The translations under genes were made by a program, and so were the position numbers. A DNA stretch of 64,000 nucleotides from Cymodocea nodosa. Taxonomy: Eukaryota > Streptophyta > Magnoliopsida > Alismatales > Cymodoceaceae. Position 1 is the stretch's first letter. Each line of letters starts with the position of its first letter. Location: NCBI GenBank assembly GCA_036874045.1, contig CM072339.1:69501-133500 (forward strand). The letters run 5' to 3'. Under the pieces are notes generated by a model. That model was not told where the DNA came from and ran no database searches. It saw nothing but the letters and a program-made list of their open reading frames with translations. This document shows positions 1-13,700 of this stretch, in pieces.

Positions 1-721
1 ATGCAAACTAAACCTCAAAACTATTGCTTTTTAAAAAGCTATAGAAAATATTATTTAATAATGAACTTATTATTTGATATATTTTAAAAATTTAAAATAT
101 ATTTATTTTAATAAATATTAAAGAATATAAATACGTTCATAGTTTTTTATTATATTCATTCTAATGAATAAAGAAGGAATTAACAAGTAATAAAAGATTA
201 AAGAGTGTCACATACTAAATTTTTGTATAACTTAAAAAAGGAGTAGAAATGTATATTACATAATTGAAATTAAAAAATGAAAAGCAATAGTTATGTAGAA
301 TGATATTATAAGAAGTGAATCTAAGTAATCTAAATAAATAAAGAAGTAATTTTTATGAGATGTTAAATATTTACTTAACATTGAATGTAATGTTAATATA
401 ATTAGGTACAATAAACTTAGTGTTGATCTTATGATAATTATAAGTGATAAATACCATGCAACATTACACCATAGTATGTGATACATGACATGATATTGGT
501 AATTGTCTGTTAACAAGTGGTAAATTATGAAGGTCGTAAAGAATTAAACTGTTGTTTTTATAGTAACACAGATTAAACGAGGATTTCACTTTGCCCTCTA
601 GCTTACACTGGAGAAACATTACTTTTGAACCAAGATTAACCACATAAGATGAATTAATATGAAAAGTCGATCATAACTTATAGAAACAAGCAACAAGTAC
701 TTCAAAGATTGAACATGTCAC
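1..721. other. AT-rich intron or flank, no gene seen
   Basis: Very AT-rich sequence between the last visible exon of the At4g37920-like gene and the window edge. By orientation it is most likely that gene's last intron. Short open frames here have no recognisable protein similarity. Confidence 0.5.
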
Positions 722-3091
722 CTGCACAAAAATTCTTTATCCTTGATTTCATGTTCGTTCCTGGGAGAGAAAGCAGAAGCCAGTGCTGAAAATCTTTCTT
801 CTGGATCCGTAATATTTAACAAGTATTTGAGTAGCTTTATCTCCTTTGGTGCAATACTTCTAAGGCTGCTCTTTGTAGTTTTGTATATGTGATACATTAT
901 GTCCTTGACCTTCAAAAAGTTTTGTATCTATGATTACAGATTAATAGAAAAGAAAAAAAAATGATTCTTCAGTGTGTATGCATATGAAAAACCAATCTGT
1001 ACAAGGATTTTTATCATGTCGATGTTTTCATTAAAAATAATCACTCACCTTAGTTTCAGTTTATGGTACCTTGTACAACCCATACTTTTTAAAAGTGAAT
1101 TTCAGCTTCAACCTATTAAATATAAGATTCTACTAGAAAGCATAAGAGACAAATATATTCTAGTTATAAGGATGGGCAAATAGATGGTATTTTATATGCC
1201 GCAGTTTATTTCATATCTGGCAATATATTACCAATGTATAAGTTTTCTTCAACAACATTTGCTATTCTGAACTCACTTCTCCTGTCAACCATCTTAAGAC
1301 ATCTCCATAAAATGAGGGAACTAAAACAATTTGCCTATGAAAAATAACACTGCCTAAGACAACCATGAAATAGAACATTGGAATAAATTGTGCAGAAAAA
1401 GAGAAGCTATTCTATCATATGTCATCAACAATGACTTCAAAACAACCTGTTTGGTAATACAAATTTCTGTGCAAGAGTTTTACCACCGATAACCAAATAA
1501 TATGAAACTTACTGGACTCTTCATTGTTGGAGAATCTTTTGCCGCAGCCCAAGATCTGTTTATCAATAGAACCAGTGCTGAATCAAGTTCCTTTGCTTTA
1601 GCCAAGCTCCTTATCTTTTCACAAGCTACATCTAGCGAAGGAGAGTTCAAGATGTCATCCAACTTTGACTGAGCATTATCTAACATTTCCACATTTTCAG
1701 CAGCATTATCATATGCACTAACTGCAGACAGGCACTTAGCTCCAAGCCTAGTTATTGCTGCTCAAGAAAGGGACTGTAAATGTAAGAGTTTGAAAAAGGC
1801 CCGATCCATACAGGGATAAAATTGTTATTTCCCAGAGAAGTCATGTGTTGCAAGCAAAGCTCATTCTCAACAGACTTAAGGCATTAATAGTATAGCCTAA
1901 TTGTTGGTATAAGATGACAACGACAATAACAAATTTCCAGCTATTTTGCCGAAATATAAGTGTCGCACAGCATATGAATGAAGGAATTATTCTTCAGTAG
2001 CATGAGCAAGACTGCTTGGTATATATGAAGATTCACTGATTGGGAAGACTGAAAAGACACCAGCAATAAATTCTAAAAGCAATGTTTCTTACTACACGTG
2101 CTTGTAAAATTATATTAACCACTTTATAGTCCTTTTATCATAGCATTTGGCATGTATAAAAAGCTTACTTACCATCTCGATCCTCTAAAGTGTCATTTAC
2201 TTGGGAAAGTATGCTAAGGTGGTGGAAGAAGTCTCCCGTAAAGTCCTTGCGCCGCCTTGCGACAATAGCATTGATATCTGTTGGATTATTCTGGATCTCA
2301 TCGAGAAGCTCGAAATGTCTTTCCATTTCATTGTCAATCTGCAAATTTCCATGCAAATTCGACGGTTGAAAGCAAGAAACTCAACGGCAACGAGCCGAAC
2401 AACTGACAGATACAAACGAGGAAGAGGAGGGGGAGGAGTACCCTTCTAACTTTTCGTTCAAGTTCAACAAGTTTGCGCTTCATAAGCGAATTATCCTCCG
2501 CATCAGCGCGCACTTTGCAGCGTGCATAAAAGGCTTGGTTGTACCTTTTCCATTCATCGCGGAAAATCAAGAGCCTTCTCCAGTCCTTGGGTCGAGGATT
2601 GTCGTGCAAGAAGTTGTCGATCATCTTGTCGCAGAACTGGGTCAACGTGTAACCCTTGGCAACCTGAGGTTCGTTTGGTTCTTCCGCGTCAGCCGCGGTG
2701 GAATCGGTGGCGGCCATGCTCATTCCAGAAGCTGGTAGAGAAAGAAAGAGGAGGAAGAAGAAGTACTTGACAGATGAGCTTGATTGATCACAAGCATGTC
2801 TATTTGGTAAGCCAAAGACTCTGAAGAGCATGGATTGTTTTGCTTACCGGACGGGAGGAAGGAGGGGGGCAATCTGCTTGCTCTTACTGTGATTGCGCAA
2901 TGATGGTGGGAAAGGGGAGAAGCGGTAACGAACGCCGTTTCCTTCCCTTTTTCTTTTCCAGCACCACCATCACCAGCAGTGGTAACACCAGCGGAGACCA
3001 TAGGGTTGTTGCTACTGAGGAAGCCGCCGCGGCGGGAGGAGGAAGATGACGGGTAGCAATGATGGGCTCCGCCCAGGATCAACATCATCAT
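722..3091 (-). CDS. At4g37920-like plastid protein, 3' end not in window
   Basis: Five exons are read on the minus strand: 3091-2848, 2731-2442, 2338-2173, 1757-1513 and 909-722, all with GT-AG borders and consistent phase. The product begins with a Ser/Arg-rich, acid-poor region of about 85 residues that looks like a chloroplast transit peptide. The mature part carries GYTLTQFCDKMID, FRDEWKRYNQAFY, NPTDINAIVARRRKDFTG, NSPSLDVACEKIRSLAKAKE and TPKEIKLLKYL-type blocks (here APKEIKLLKYLLNITDPEER). These match, from memory, Arabidopsis At4g37920, a conserved plastid protein of unknown biochemical role. The family has a further C-terminal block of about 55 residues (TTPKELHKW...). I could not find it in positions 1-721, so the last exon is probably left of the window. 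The ATG at 3091 is the first in-frame Met before the transit-like region. Function unknown; family call is strong. Confidence 0.85.
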
Positions 3092-4719
3092 CCCTTCCTC
3101 ACATGCGCTGCACGACGACGGGCGGCGGCGCTCTCTCTCCCTCTCGGATTGGAGCTCCCAGCGCTAGCGATCGGTACTCCACAGTCGACTGACGGTGCTC
3201 GTCCACGACGATGAGCCATGTTTTCATCTCCTTTCGATAATATATTAATACCATTCAATTTAAAAAATTTAATACCATACAAGTTTTATTAAGATTTGTA
3301 ATCAAAATCAATTGTTTACTCTAATTATTCAAATGCCCTAGTTTTTTAAGGTCCAATCTCCATTCGTATGCCATAATTGTTAAATTAAGCGTAGTTTCTT
3401 TTCGATTCTCATTCAAACCAGTTCAAAAACCTACATGAAGATCAAGTCTATGCTTATTCCTTTGCATTAATTCTGAAAAGTATGCATTCGATCGAAAATA
3501 GTCTTAACTTTATATTTAATTTATCATAGTTTCATACAAATTCTTTCTCAACGTGCGAACACCTGAAGCATCAAGAAAATTTCATAGAACATCTGTTGCA
3601 TGCAATAACCAAATAAAATTCATCATTAAATCATGCAAACTAAATTAACTTGGATGCATCTCCCATCCTTTTCTGCCCAAACTTATAAACACTTGTTTGT
3701 GACTATAATCAAGTGATTAGTTCAAAGAAGAAACTTGAGCGTCTCTCTTGATTTTAATATACAGATTCTTCTAATCAAGTCAGAAATAATGGTATCTGTA
3801 ACTTCCATCAAAGTTTGAATCTAGTTAATAAACATTAAAATCATTATCACTACTCTTTAATTATTTCGTCCAAAGAACTTTTAACTTTGAATTTGTCACT
3901 TAAAAGTAAGCGCTAATTAAAATGGGCTTAAACATAGACACAATTTAATTTAGGGAACATATAGTACCAATTATTTTAGTCAGGTATAGAAACACGCTAG
4001 CATTTTTCGAAAACCATATTCATCAAATGTATCATTATTTCTACAAAAGAAACCATAACTTAACTAAAATTGTCAAAGGGGAAAAAGTTGAGTTTTTCAA
4101 CTTCTTTGTAAAACTTAAGTTTATTTTTACACCATTTAAGATAATCGTTAGCAAAACTTAAGGGATCATTTAAGCTAGCACATTACTTTTAACCAGATTA
4201 AGTTGCCTCAAATTATTTTAATCATTAAATGAAATAAAACTGGTATTTAAAAAAACTGAAAATGTCAGCCTTTTCACTTTGGTCCTGAGAGATACAACGG
4301 TTTTGAATAGGAAGGTATTACATGATGAGAGCAAAGTTTCTTTCAAGAGTATACAATTACGAGTGGAGTATGGTATGAATCAACTAAGGAAGGACAGGGA
4401 GACTTATAATAATTTTCCTTAAAGTTTAAACAATAATACCATTATCGCGAAGATCCGAGTAACCGGGGAGGTAAAGGGCTTAGCCGCGAAAATATCCCAC
4501 CTTCCTCTCGATCCAGATCTTCTCCGTATTCCCTCTCTGGAAATGGAGGGAAAGGATAAGGGCGAGTGTGGTGGTCGCGGCAGTAGGAGGGTGCGGCGTG
4601 GTGGACGCGATCGGACCATCAATTTCTGTTTTAATGATGATAATAATACCATTGTTATATTTATTATTGCCGTTTTCCGCGCAACCGTGTCGGTGGGTGC
4701 GCCGGTACTGTTGAGCACG
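3092..4719. other. Divergent intergenic region
   Basis: Lies between the divergently transcribed At4g37920-like gene (minus) and the oligopeptidase gene (plus). Mostly AT-rich non-coding DNA, with GC-rich 5' UTR-like stretches at both edges (about 3092-3230 and 4440-4719). The open frame running 4543-4719 into the oligopeptidase start is probably 5' leader, because its residues do not resemble a transit peptide. No repeat was recognised. Confidence 0.45.
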
Positions 4720-7700
4720 ATGATGGTACATATAGCAATCTCAGCGCGTGTTACCACCGTTGCTGCCGCCGCCGCCGCTGCGAGCCCGCCCGTCCTCTGT
4801 GGCTTCAGATTTGCTACTTGCCCACGCATTGCCTCCCCTTCTATCCACCATCATCCTCGCAACAAGCACTTGTTTTCCTGCCCTCTCTGGTCTTCCTCCT
4901 TCTCCTTCTCTTTCTGTCTCCATCACCACCATCGCACTGTCACCTCTTCCACTTCCTATCTTCCTTCGTCACCACCATCACCCCGTGCCCGGTCGACCAT
5001 GCCTGAGACTCCCTCCACCACCAATCCTCTCCTCCAGGACTTCAACTTCCCCCCTTTCGACGTCGTCCAGCCCAGCCACGTCGTCCCCGCCATCACCGAC
5101 TTGCTCAAACAACTCGTGCGTGTCGTCGTCTCTTTTCCTCTTATCCGACTGGCCTCATCGCTCTCACTGCGTAACCTGATTCCGTCTTCCGTCTTGCAGG
5201 AGGCCGATCTCGTCCGATTGGAGCAGACCGTGGAGCCAACCTGGCCCAAATTAGTCGAACCTCTCGAGAGGATCGTCGATCGTCTACAGGTCGTCTGGGG
5301 CATCGTCAACCACCTCAAGGCCGTCAATGACTCCCCAGAACTCCGAGCTGCAATTGACCAAGTCCAGGTTTCTATGACATTTAATTCATTGCTTCTGCAC
5401 TTCTCTTTGCAATTGCACTTTTCATGCCTTGACGTGACGCCCTTTTCTTCTGACCTCCTTCTTCCCTTGGCGTCGCAGCCTGAGAAAGTCAAGTTTCAGC
5501 TTCGTCTGGGGCAGAGTAGGCCTATCTTCGATACCTTTAAAGCTATCAGGGACTCACCCTTCTGGTCCACCTTGTCTGATGCTCGAAAACGTATAGTTGA
5601 AGGTACCATATGTATATATATGACATGTGTATACGCAATATCTTCTTTTCATTCTTTTTACACACATGTAACAGAAGTTTCATGGATTTTTCGTTTTGCT
5701 CTTTTCGACGATTGTGATAATTCTTTCAATTCCAGTACCATTTACCACATTCTGCGTCATGCTACTCTTTCATTAAAAATCCTAAATTCAATTCACATGT
5801 ACATGACTTGTGTCTTCCCATCAAATTTCCAAGGATAATCTTTTTCCAATTCATTATCTTTCTTTGCCTTTCTCTTACAAAATTTATTTCCGTTTATTTT
5901 CCAGCTCAGATAAAGGAAGCAGTTCTTAATGGAGTTGCCCTTGATGATGACAGGAGAGAAGAATTTAACAAAATTGAGCAAGTTTGCACCGATAACCATT
6001 TCTATCCTTCTTGATCATGTAAAAAAAGAAGCATACAATTATCTCCTTCTAGATATAGAACAATGAAGTCTCTAAAAATTACTTATATGTTCAACAAGAA
6101 CAAGCTATTCAATAAAGGATTTCTGTAGCAGGATCTTGCATGGTATACAAAGCATTGTCTACCGAAGTTTTGCCACATTACATTTTGTAAATCCAATAGC
6201 AGTGTCACAGCCTTTTGGATTTTTTCATATGTGCTACAGCTCTACAACAGATGCCATAGTACTTATCTGCTCGTTACTGGACTTACATAGATGTTGAACT
6301 GATGATTTATTGATCATGTTGAGGAAAGTTTGTATGATGCTGGTGCCACTTGTATCTTGCTTTCCACTTTTCTGAGAAGCCTTTTGGTAATTTGTTCTTT
6401 AACCCTTTGAATTGATTTGCAGGAACTTGAAAAATTATCACAAAAGTTCAGTGAAAATGTACTTGATGCCACCAAGAAATATGAAAAGCTAATTACAGAC
6501 AGGAATGAGGTGGAAGGTTTACCTGCCACAGCACTGGGCTTGGCAGCCCAGACAGCTGCATCCAAGGTAATTTCATTTGAGCTTCATATACAATGATTTT
6601 TTTGTGCAAAACTTGTCTAATCTATGGTCATTTCTATTTTCATGATTGCATTTTACTTTAGTTCATTCAGTTTTTTTTTTTTCTTTTTCTGCTTTAGTTT
6701 ATTGTTTTTCTTTGTAAATAAGGGGCACAAAAACGCCACTGCTGAAAATGGTCCATGGGTGATCACTTTGGATGCTCCAAGTTTTCTTCCTGTTATGCAA
6801 CATGCACAGAATAGAGCTTTGCGGGAAGAAGTTTATCATGCTTATATCACCCGTGCCTCTAGTGGGGAACTTGACAATACTAGCATCATTGATCAAATTC
6901 TGAAGTTGAGATTGCAGAAGGCAAAACTTCTTGGCTACAATGACTATGCCGAAGTAAAAACCTTTTTTTGTCAACATTTTTTTTCCTACCAAATACATCG
7001 ACATAACTATGACCTAGTGTAAAAATAACTAATGGTAAAGGTATTCATCTTTAGGTAAGCATGGCAACCAAAATGGCAACGGTGGATAAAGCAGAAGAGC
7101 TACTAGAGAAGCTTCGTAGTGCTTCCTGGGGTGCTTCTGTTCAAGGTATGGTAGCTTTCACTCCTTTTCTAATACTTCATTTATCCACATTCTTTGAAAG
7201 TGTATGGGAAAAGGTATTTTTAGTGAAATTTGTGAAGACAAAGATAGGTGAAAGTGGAATGATCTATTGACTAATAAAGGTTACACAAGGTTGACTAATA
7301 CATCATAAATAATGTGGAACTATTACCTACAACATAACATATAATAATCCTAACACTAATACTCTTCCTCAAGTTGGAGCATTTAAGGTATTCAGCTTGC
7401 AATAGATTCAAACGTAGTTAAGGAAATATAAAAAATAACCAAGATGAAGGTAGACAGTCATGGTTAGTCATTAGGCAAGCAGGATCAGTAGCAAGTAGTA
7501 ACTTGTAAGCATGAGCAATAGCGATTTACTTTGACCTAACGATAAACAGGCACAAATACCAATCAGTTGACTTGGTCTACTACTCATCTTGATCAATAAC
7601 ATTACTTTGATTGATGCTGGACAAATGTAAATATGAATTAATTTGTTGACATATCAGACAGTCAATGAAGCTCGTCACCTCCATAATATATTCACTAAGT

Positions 7701-10700
7701 GCAAATATTGATCAATTTATTGACATCATTAGACTCAAGCAACATGTGTAGGAGCTTGCAAATGCTAATATTGAAAACTTGCAAAAACATAAACTTGTAA
7801 ACACATTACATTTGTTGCAAACTGAAAATTTTCCTTCTTTTGTTATCTTTCTTCTCTGTTTTAAAATTTATTTTTATCTTTATCTTTTGTCTTTTAATTC
7901 CACCAACAGTTTTGAAACAATTTCTTTATTCAAAAAATTTGTTCTCCTTTCTCTTTCTCTTCCCTCTCTTTATTTGTATCACCCTGCCTCCTCACTCCTT
8001 TTTCACAGTGTTATTTTTTTAACACCCACATGTACTCTCTCTACATCCCTCCTTCTCACATTCTTTCTTTTTTGTATTCTTGTGCTTCACCCACTCTCCC
8101 TCCTTTTCTTTTCTCTTTTTTCATGTGTTGTCACCTTCTTCCCTTCTTTATTTTATTTTTGTTGTGAACCCATCATTTATGGGAGGAGGAGATGATGAAA
8201 AAGAGGAGATGACATAAGATTTGATGGGGTTGAGTGAAGGTGGTAACATTGGCATGCTATGACTATTATGATAGAAAGAGGAGATGGTGGAGATTGCTTT
8301 GGTAGTAACAGTGGATCTGAGGAAGAGAGGAGGCAACGATAGTGACATTGGGATCCTATTTGGAATTGGTGATGATATTTGAGGCCCTTAATGGGCTCAT
8401 TCTTAGTGGTAGATGATAGAGGGTGCCTTGTCTTGACCCTAGATTTAGGATTTTATTTTGCCAACAGAAAGTTATGACGGTGAGGGTGGGTTAGGGGAGT
8501 CTTGGCTAATGACATCTACATGTTGGCCAATGATGGTCATCAATGGTGATTGCTATAGTTAGGATTAGGGCTAGATGACTAGGGTTTGGGAGGAGGATGA
8601 GAGAGGATAAATAGTTGACTAAGATAATAATGACAAAAATAGAGAAAAAAAGTCAACTAGGGTTTAAAGTCTGTCCTCATGATTGCAATAGGGTGGCAAC
8701 AATGGTTAAGGTTTCTCTTTTCTTTTCTCACTCAGAAAATTAGGTTTTGATACCATTGTTGAAATATGGACATCCAATTCAAAGTAAATCGACAATAAGT
8801 GGAGAGGCCCATTTATATTTTAATCCATATTTTTAATTTCAAACATGTTGAATTATTCCATCACTTTTCCTCATTTGTGGTTTCTTTAAGTGTTACAAGT
8901 GTATTTTTTTATCAAATAGATGTATATGGACTCAAATATTTTTTATTTTAATACCATGTGAAGTCAAAGATAGGTAGAAGTAAAATGATCAATTAACCAA
9001 AACAATGGCTCTATATAAAGAGGTTACAAAGGGATGACTAATATATTATAAGCAATGTAGGACTACTATCAACAACATAATAATCCTAACACTCTAACGC
9101 AACTATTTAACAGCAAATTTGCATGAAAAATAGCTGAATTTGTTTGTTTGCACAACTTGTTGCAGCATTTGAGCAATAGGATTTCCTTGTTTTTCATCAT
9201 TGATTTAGATTATATAGCCAAGAATGCTGATATCCCAAGAATTTGTCCCATTTTGTCTAATTTTAAATAAGGGATAGAATTATCCATTTGTAGATGCAAA
9301 ATATAAAGAACTCTCTAAAAGAACTGCAAAAGGGTGTGTATTTGATGGATACATGTGTAAATTGCACATCATTGTCAATGTTCTTTACTTGTTTCTAGTT
9401 AAAATGTTCACAGTTCCCATAAAGTACTGGAAAGTGGAAACCTTTGGTGGCTATTTTGTGAGTAAATCCCCATAAATTACTGTTAGAGTATTAATATATT
9501 ATTTGTGTGTTGTATATGGGTTTAGTTTTGCATTGCTTTAGTTGTACTTGCCTTTTCTATGTAGCCTATATATATAAAAATCTTATATTTGACAAAGAAA
9601 TCATTTACATCTACTATTTCTTTGTTTCAACATAGTATTAGAGTGAGAATTTTGAGAATTCAAGAGTGTGAGAGATCTAGGTAGAGAGTAGAGAAATCAT
9701 AGCCATTGTTGGCTACCCTCCTACCTTTTCCAAACCCTTGTTGTTACCACCTCTCGACCTCTGTTGGGAGCTTGTTTGGGCACTTCAACAAGCTCAAGCT
9801 TATTGAGGACATTGAGAAAGCCATGAAAGCGATTGATTGTGATATGGGTGATGTGCCTAACCTTTGTTAGTCACCTAATATTCATCAAATGGATCTCCTT
9901 CTCTCTCCTCTCCATCATGTAGATGACCAAAGCCAGTCCTCCATCTCTAGTGCCATGTGCAATTGCCATCAACAAGTTCATCTAAACCCTTACCTACCGT
10001 CACCATCTTGGCTATTGTTGTTGTGGCCCCTAGCCCCCCACTAGGGCAATGTTGCCAGGGCTGTTCACTTTCTTCTTCCTCCCTTTTGCTCTCTAGCCCA
10101 CACTCTTGCAATGGGGAATCTAGGAGAGATATCCTTGTCCACTGTTGATCCAAAGGGGAGGAGAGGGGGGAGGTTAAGGGTTTGAGAGGCACATGACTAA
10201 TACAAAAATGGAAAGGAAGAGAGGGTGAAAGAGGAGGAGAATGGAGAGAGTGAAAAGGGAAAAAATTCGTAAGAAAAAATGTCAAAAACTCGTGGAAGTT
10301 AAAAAAAGAGAAAAAAAAAACCAAAAAAACCAAAAATCCTAAGGGTAGATCATATCTACCTACCTTTACTTCTTAAGGATAGATCACATTTGTCTATTTG
10401 TTTTACCATTTTGAATTATATCATTCAATATACTACTATTTGAGATATAGTACTTTTTAAACTGATCATAATTATTCCTATTGCTATTACTTCTATTGTA
10501 GCAATTATTGCCTTTTGTTGTTACTACTGATGCAACAACTTGTTTTTAATGTTTCTCTATGTATTGGTTGTTTTCAGTTATGTTTAAGTTTGATGAGTTG
10601 TTTTATTTGAGTTTGTTACAAGCTAGATATTTTAACTTGAGGGGGAGTGTTAAAGTAATAAAATATTATGTGTGTATTGCATGTGGGTTTAGTTTTATAT

Positions 10701-13700
10701 TATTTAAGTTGGACTTTTCTTCTCTATATAATCTCTAAATATAAAAGTTTTATGTTTGCTAATGAAATCATTTCACTTTCTCTACTTCTTTCTTTCCACA
10801 ATTTGCAAGGAGAGAGATCTTAAACATTTGGCTGGTGGAAGGAAAAAATATCCCAAATTTTTTGGTTGTGCTTGGGGTGCCCCGATTCAATGTTACATCC
10901 ATGAACTCATCTCACACATATATGGATCCAAATTTTTGTAGCAACTAACAAGATTCATACTTTCTATTTTTCTTATGGGATGACAAGATTATTTGTTGCT
11001 TGTGTCATTACTTCGGCAAATGAATATATTTGTTTTACATAATGATTTCTTCTGCAAATATCAAAATTTTCTGAAGTATGCATCAATTCTCTTTCTTTTG
11101 TGCTCATAGATATGGAAGATCTGAAAATTTTTGCTCTAGAAAAGGGTGCTGAGGAGGCCAACAATTTAAGCCATTGGGACATAAATTTCTGGAGTGAAAG
11201 GCTTCGGGAATCAAAGTATGACATCAATGAGGTAGGACCAATTCCTCTAATACTCAGCCCTCCATAATCATCAGTCTTAGCTAGTTGCACTTCAATTTCT
11301 TGATTCTTGTGTTGTTTAGCTGAGACATAAGCTAGGGTTACTTGAGTATGGGTTAATTCTGCTCACTTTTTATTGGGATTGCAGGAGGAACTACGCCCAT
11401 TTTTTTCTTTACCAAGAGTTATGGATGGCCTTTTCAATCTTGCAAAAACCCTATTTGACATCAACATTGAACCTGCTGATGGACTTGCTCCAGTAATTTG
11501 TTGTTTTCAAATTCATAAATTGTGTATTTCCCTTATTAAGCTAATTATGTGGTTCCCTGTTATAGTTTTCCCTTGACAATTCATGGGATTTTTTTCTATG
11601 CAAAGCTAATCCTATGGTTGGTGCTTTGAGAAATCGTCCTTTGTGATAATATGGTCTTTTTCTTTTAGGTTTGGAACAGTGATGTGAGATTTTACTGTGT
11701 TAAAGATTCCTCGGGAAGTCCAATTGCATATTTTTATTTCGATCCATATTCTAGACCTTCTGAAAAGCGTGGTGGGGCATGGATGGATGAGGTGGTTTCA
11801 CGTAGTTGTGTGTTGGCATGCAATGGAGGTTCGGTTAGGTTGCCTATAGCACACATGGTTTGCAATCAAACACCTCCTGTTGGAAGTAAGCCAAGTCTTA
11901 TGACATTTCGTGAGGTAAGTAATCCAAAGTAAGATTTTATAATGAAGGCTATCTGATTTTTTTGCAATAATGAACTATTTCTCTGTTAAATGCTTGTATA
12001 TCATATGCCAGGTATCTGTACTTTTAATGTTCAATCTCCCTGAGGCTTTTTTAAGATTATTGAAGTTCACTTTGTTTCAAAAGTGATTATTATTACTAAA
12101 TTGTTGTAATTTGTCTTTGTTACAGTGCTTGGATTTTTTTTATGTAGGTTGAAACTGTTTTCCATGAATTTGGGCATGCCTTACAGCACATGCTTACAAA
12201 ACAGGATGAAGGTCTTGTAGCTGGGATACGAAATATAGAGTGGGATGCTGTAGAGCTTCCCTCACAATTCATGGAGAATTGGTGTTATGAGAGGTACTTC
12301 TCTTCTAAAGCCATGTTATTTTTATATTAGCACTTGTTTATATGATTTTGTATTACAATATGTTTTTCTTCTTGGTTTTCTTTGGTGAAAAATAAAAAGA
12401 AGAGTTTTTTGGGTTCATTATTTTGTATGGATGATCGCAATGTGAATTCAGTTCCTCAAATCTGTCATTGAGTTGATCTTCTTTTGTGGAAGCAAAAGTA
12501 TTTCTTTGTCAGATGGAGGTAGGAAGTCTTGTACATTAACATAGGCTATTTTCAATGGCAAAGTGGGCAGCAGCAGCATCTGGGATATTCAAAGGGGGGA
12601 AACCAGACATTTCTCCATTTTCTGAAAGGTTTCATTGTTGACCAAATTGAAGAAGGGAAATAATAAACTTTGTTGATATGTAATTATTGATTTTTAAACC
12701 AAATGATACCATGTATGTCATAACTCATAAGACATACCAACAGCTGTCAAATGCCTAGTTGGGAAAAATATTCCAATCATGTGCCAAAAGAGCTGGCTGA
12801 TGATCCTCTGGAACCTTTTCTGCACCATTGGAGACAATGCCTGCTTAATCTGCACCTCTACAGAGAAAATGTGGAGAAGGTGGCACTTGTAAATTGTGTC
12901 TGCACTTAACAAGGATCCATATTCTTCATAAAAAAGAAAAAAACCAACTTTATTGAAAAATACAAGGGTGATTCATAAAATGAAGAAACAAAAATAGAAG
13001 TCCACTGAAAGGTCCTAGTCCCTTTTCATTGAAGGTTTCAATACTTTACTTTGTTGGTATGCATTTATGAAAAACCAAGTCACACCCTATCCTGTGAGTT
13101 GTGACACGTAAACACCACTTTAGTGTTTTTTAGATGCCCAAGTGGTCACATGTAATGGTTGTAGAATGCAATATAGTAGATATAAACAGGGTCTAAATTT
13201 ACCTTGATTCTTCATGCAACTTGGCATGGAGTTCAACTTCGACTTGTGCTGATAATTTTCACTAATACATTGATTTCCTTAGATGTTGACATGATATTTT
13301 CCTATGCTCTGTAGTGTCAAAATTTCTGTTAACATAGCATTGATATTTCCATGTGTCATTTCATGTCAAATGAAGTTTGACATTTTTGTGTCGTGGGACC
13401 TCATGTTAGTTGACATGTGGTGTCACCTGACACAGGTCTTTTGTTTTGCAGAAGACCAGAAATGTCTCTCCCCTTTCATTTCTTTCTCCATTTCGTTTTC
13501 CTCCACTCTTACACCTTTTTTTCTCCTACAAGTCTTCAATTACTGCTTCCTTGTCATAGAAGCTCCTAGGAATCTCGTTAGAGTTGCTGCTGCTCGTTGG
13601 TCTTCTTGCTGCAACTGTTCACCTTTTGTTCTATCTCTTCAAGTTTCACTCTTCCATTCATATAGATCTTACAGTAGTTTTTAAGTTTTTTGCTAGTGTT

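Noticed and set aside
4543..4719. In-frame extension upstream of the oligopeptidase start (MEGKDKGECGG...)
   Set aside because: The extension is acidic then hydrophobic and unlike a transit peptide. The Met at 4720 gives the family-typical length, so the upstream part is taken as 5' leader.
7779..8195. Leu/Phe/Ser-rich 138-residue open frame in OOP intron 7
   Set aside because: Arises from a T/C-rich low-complexity stretch inside a retroelement; no protein family resemblance.
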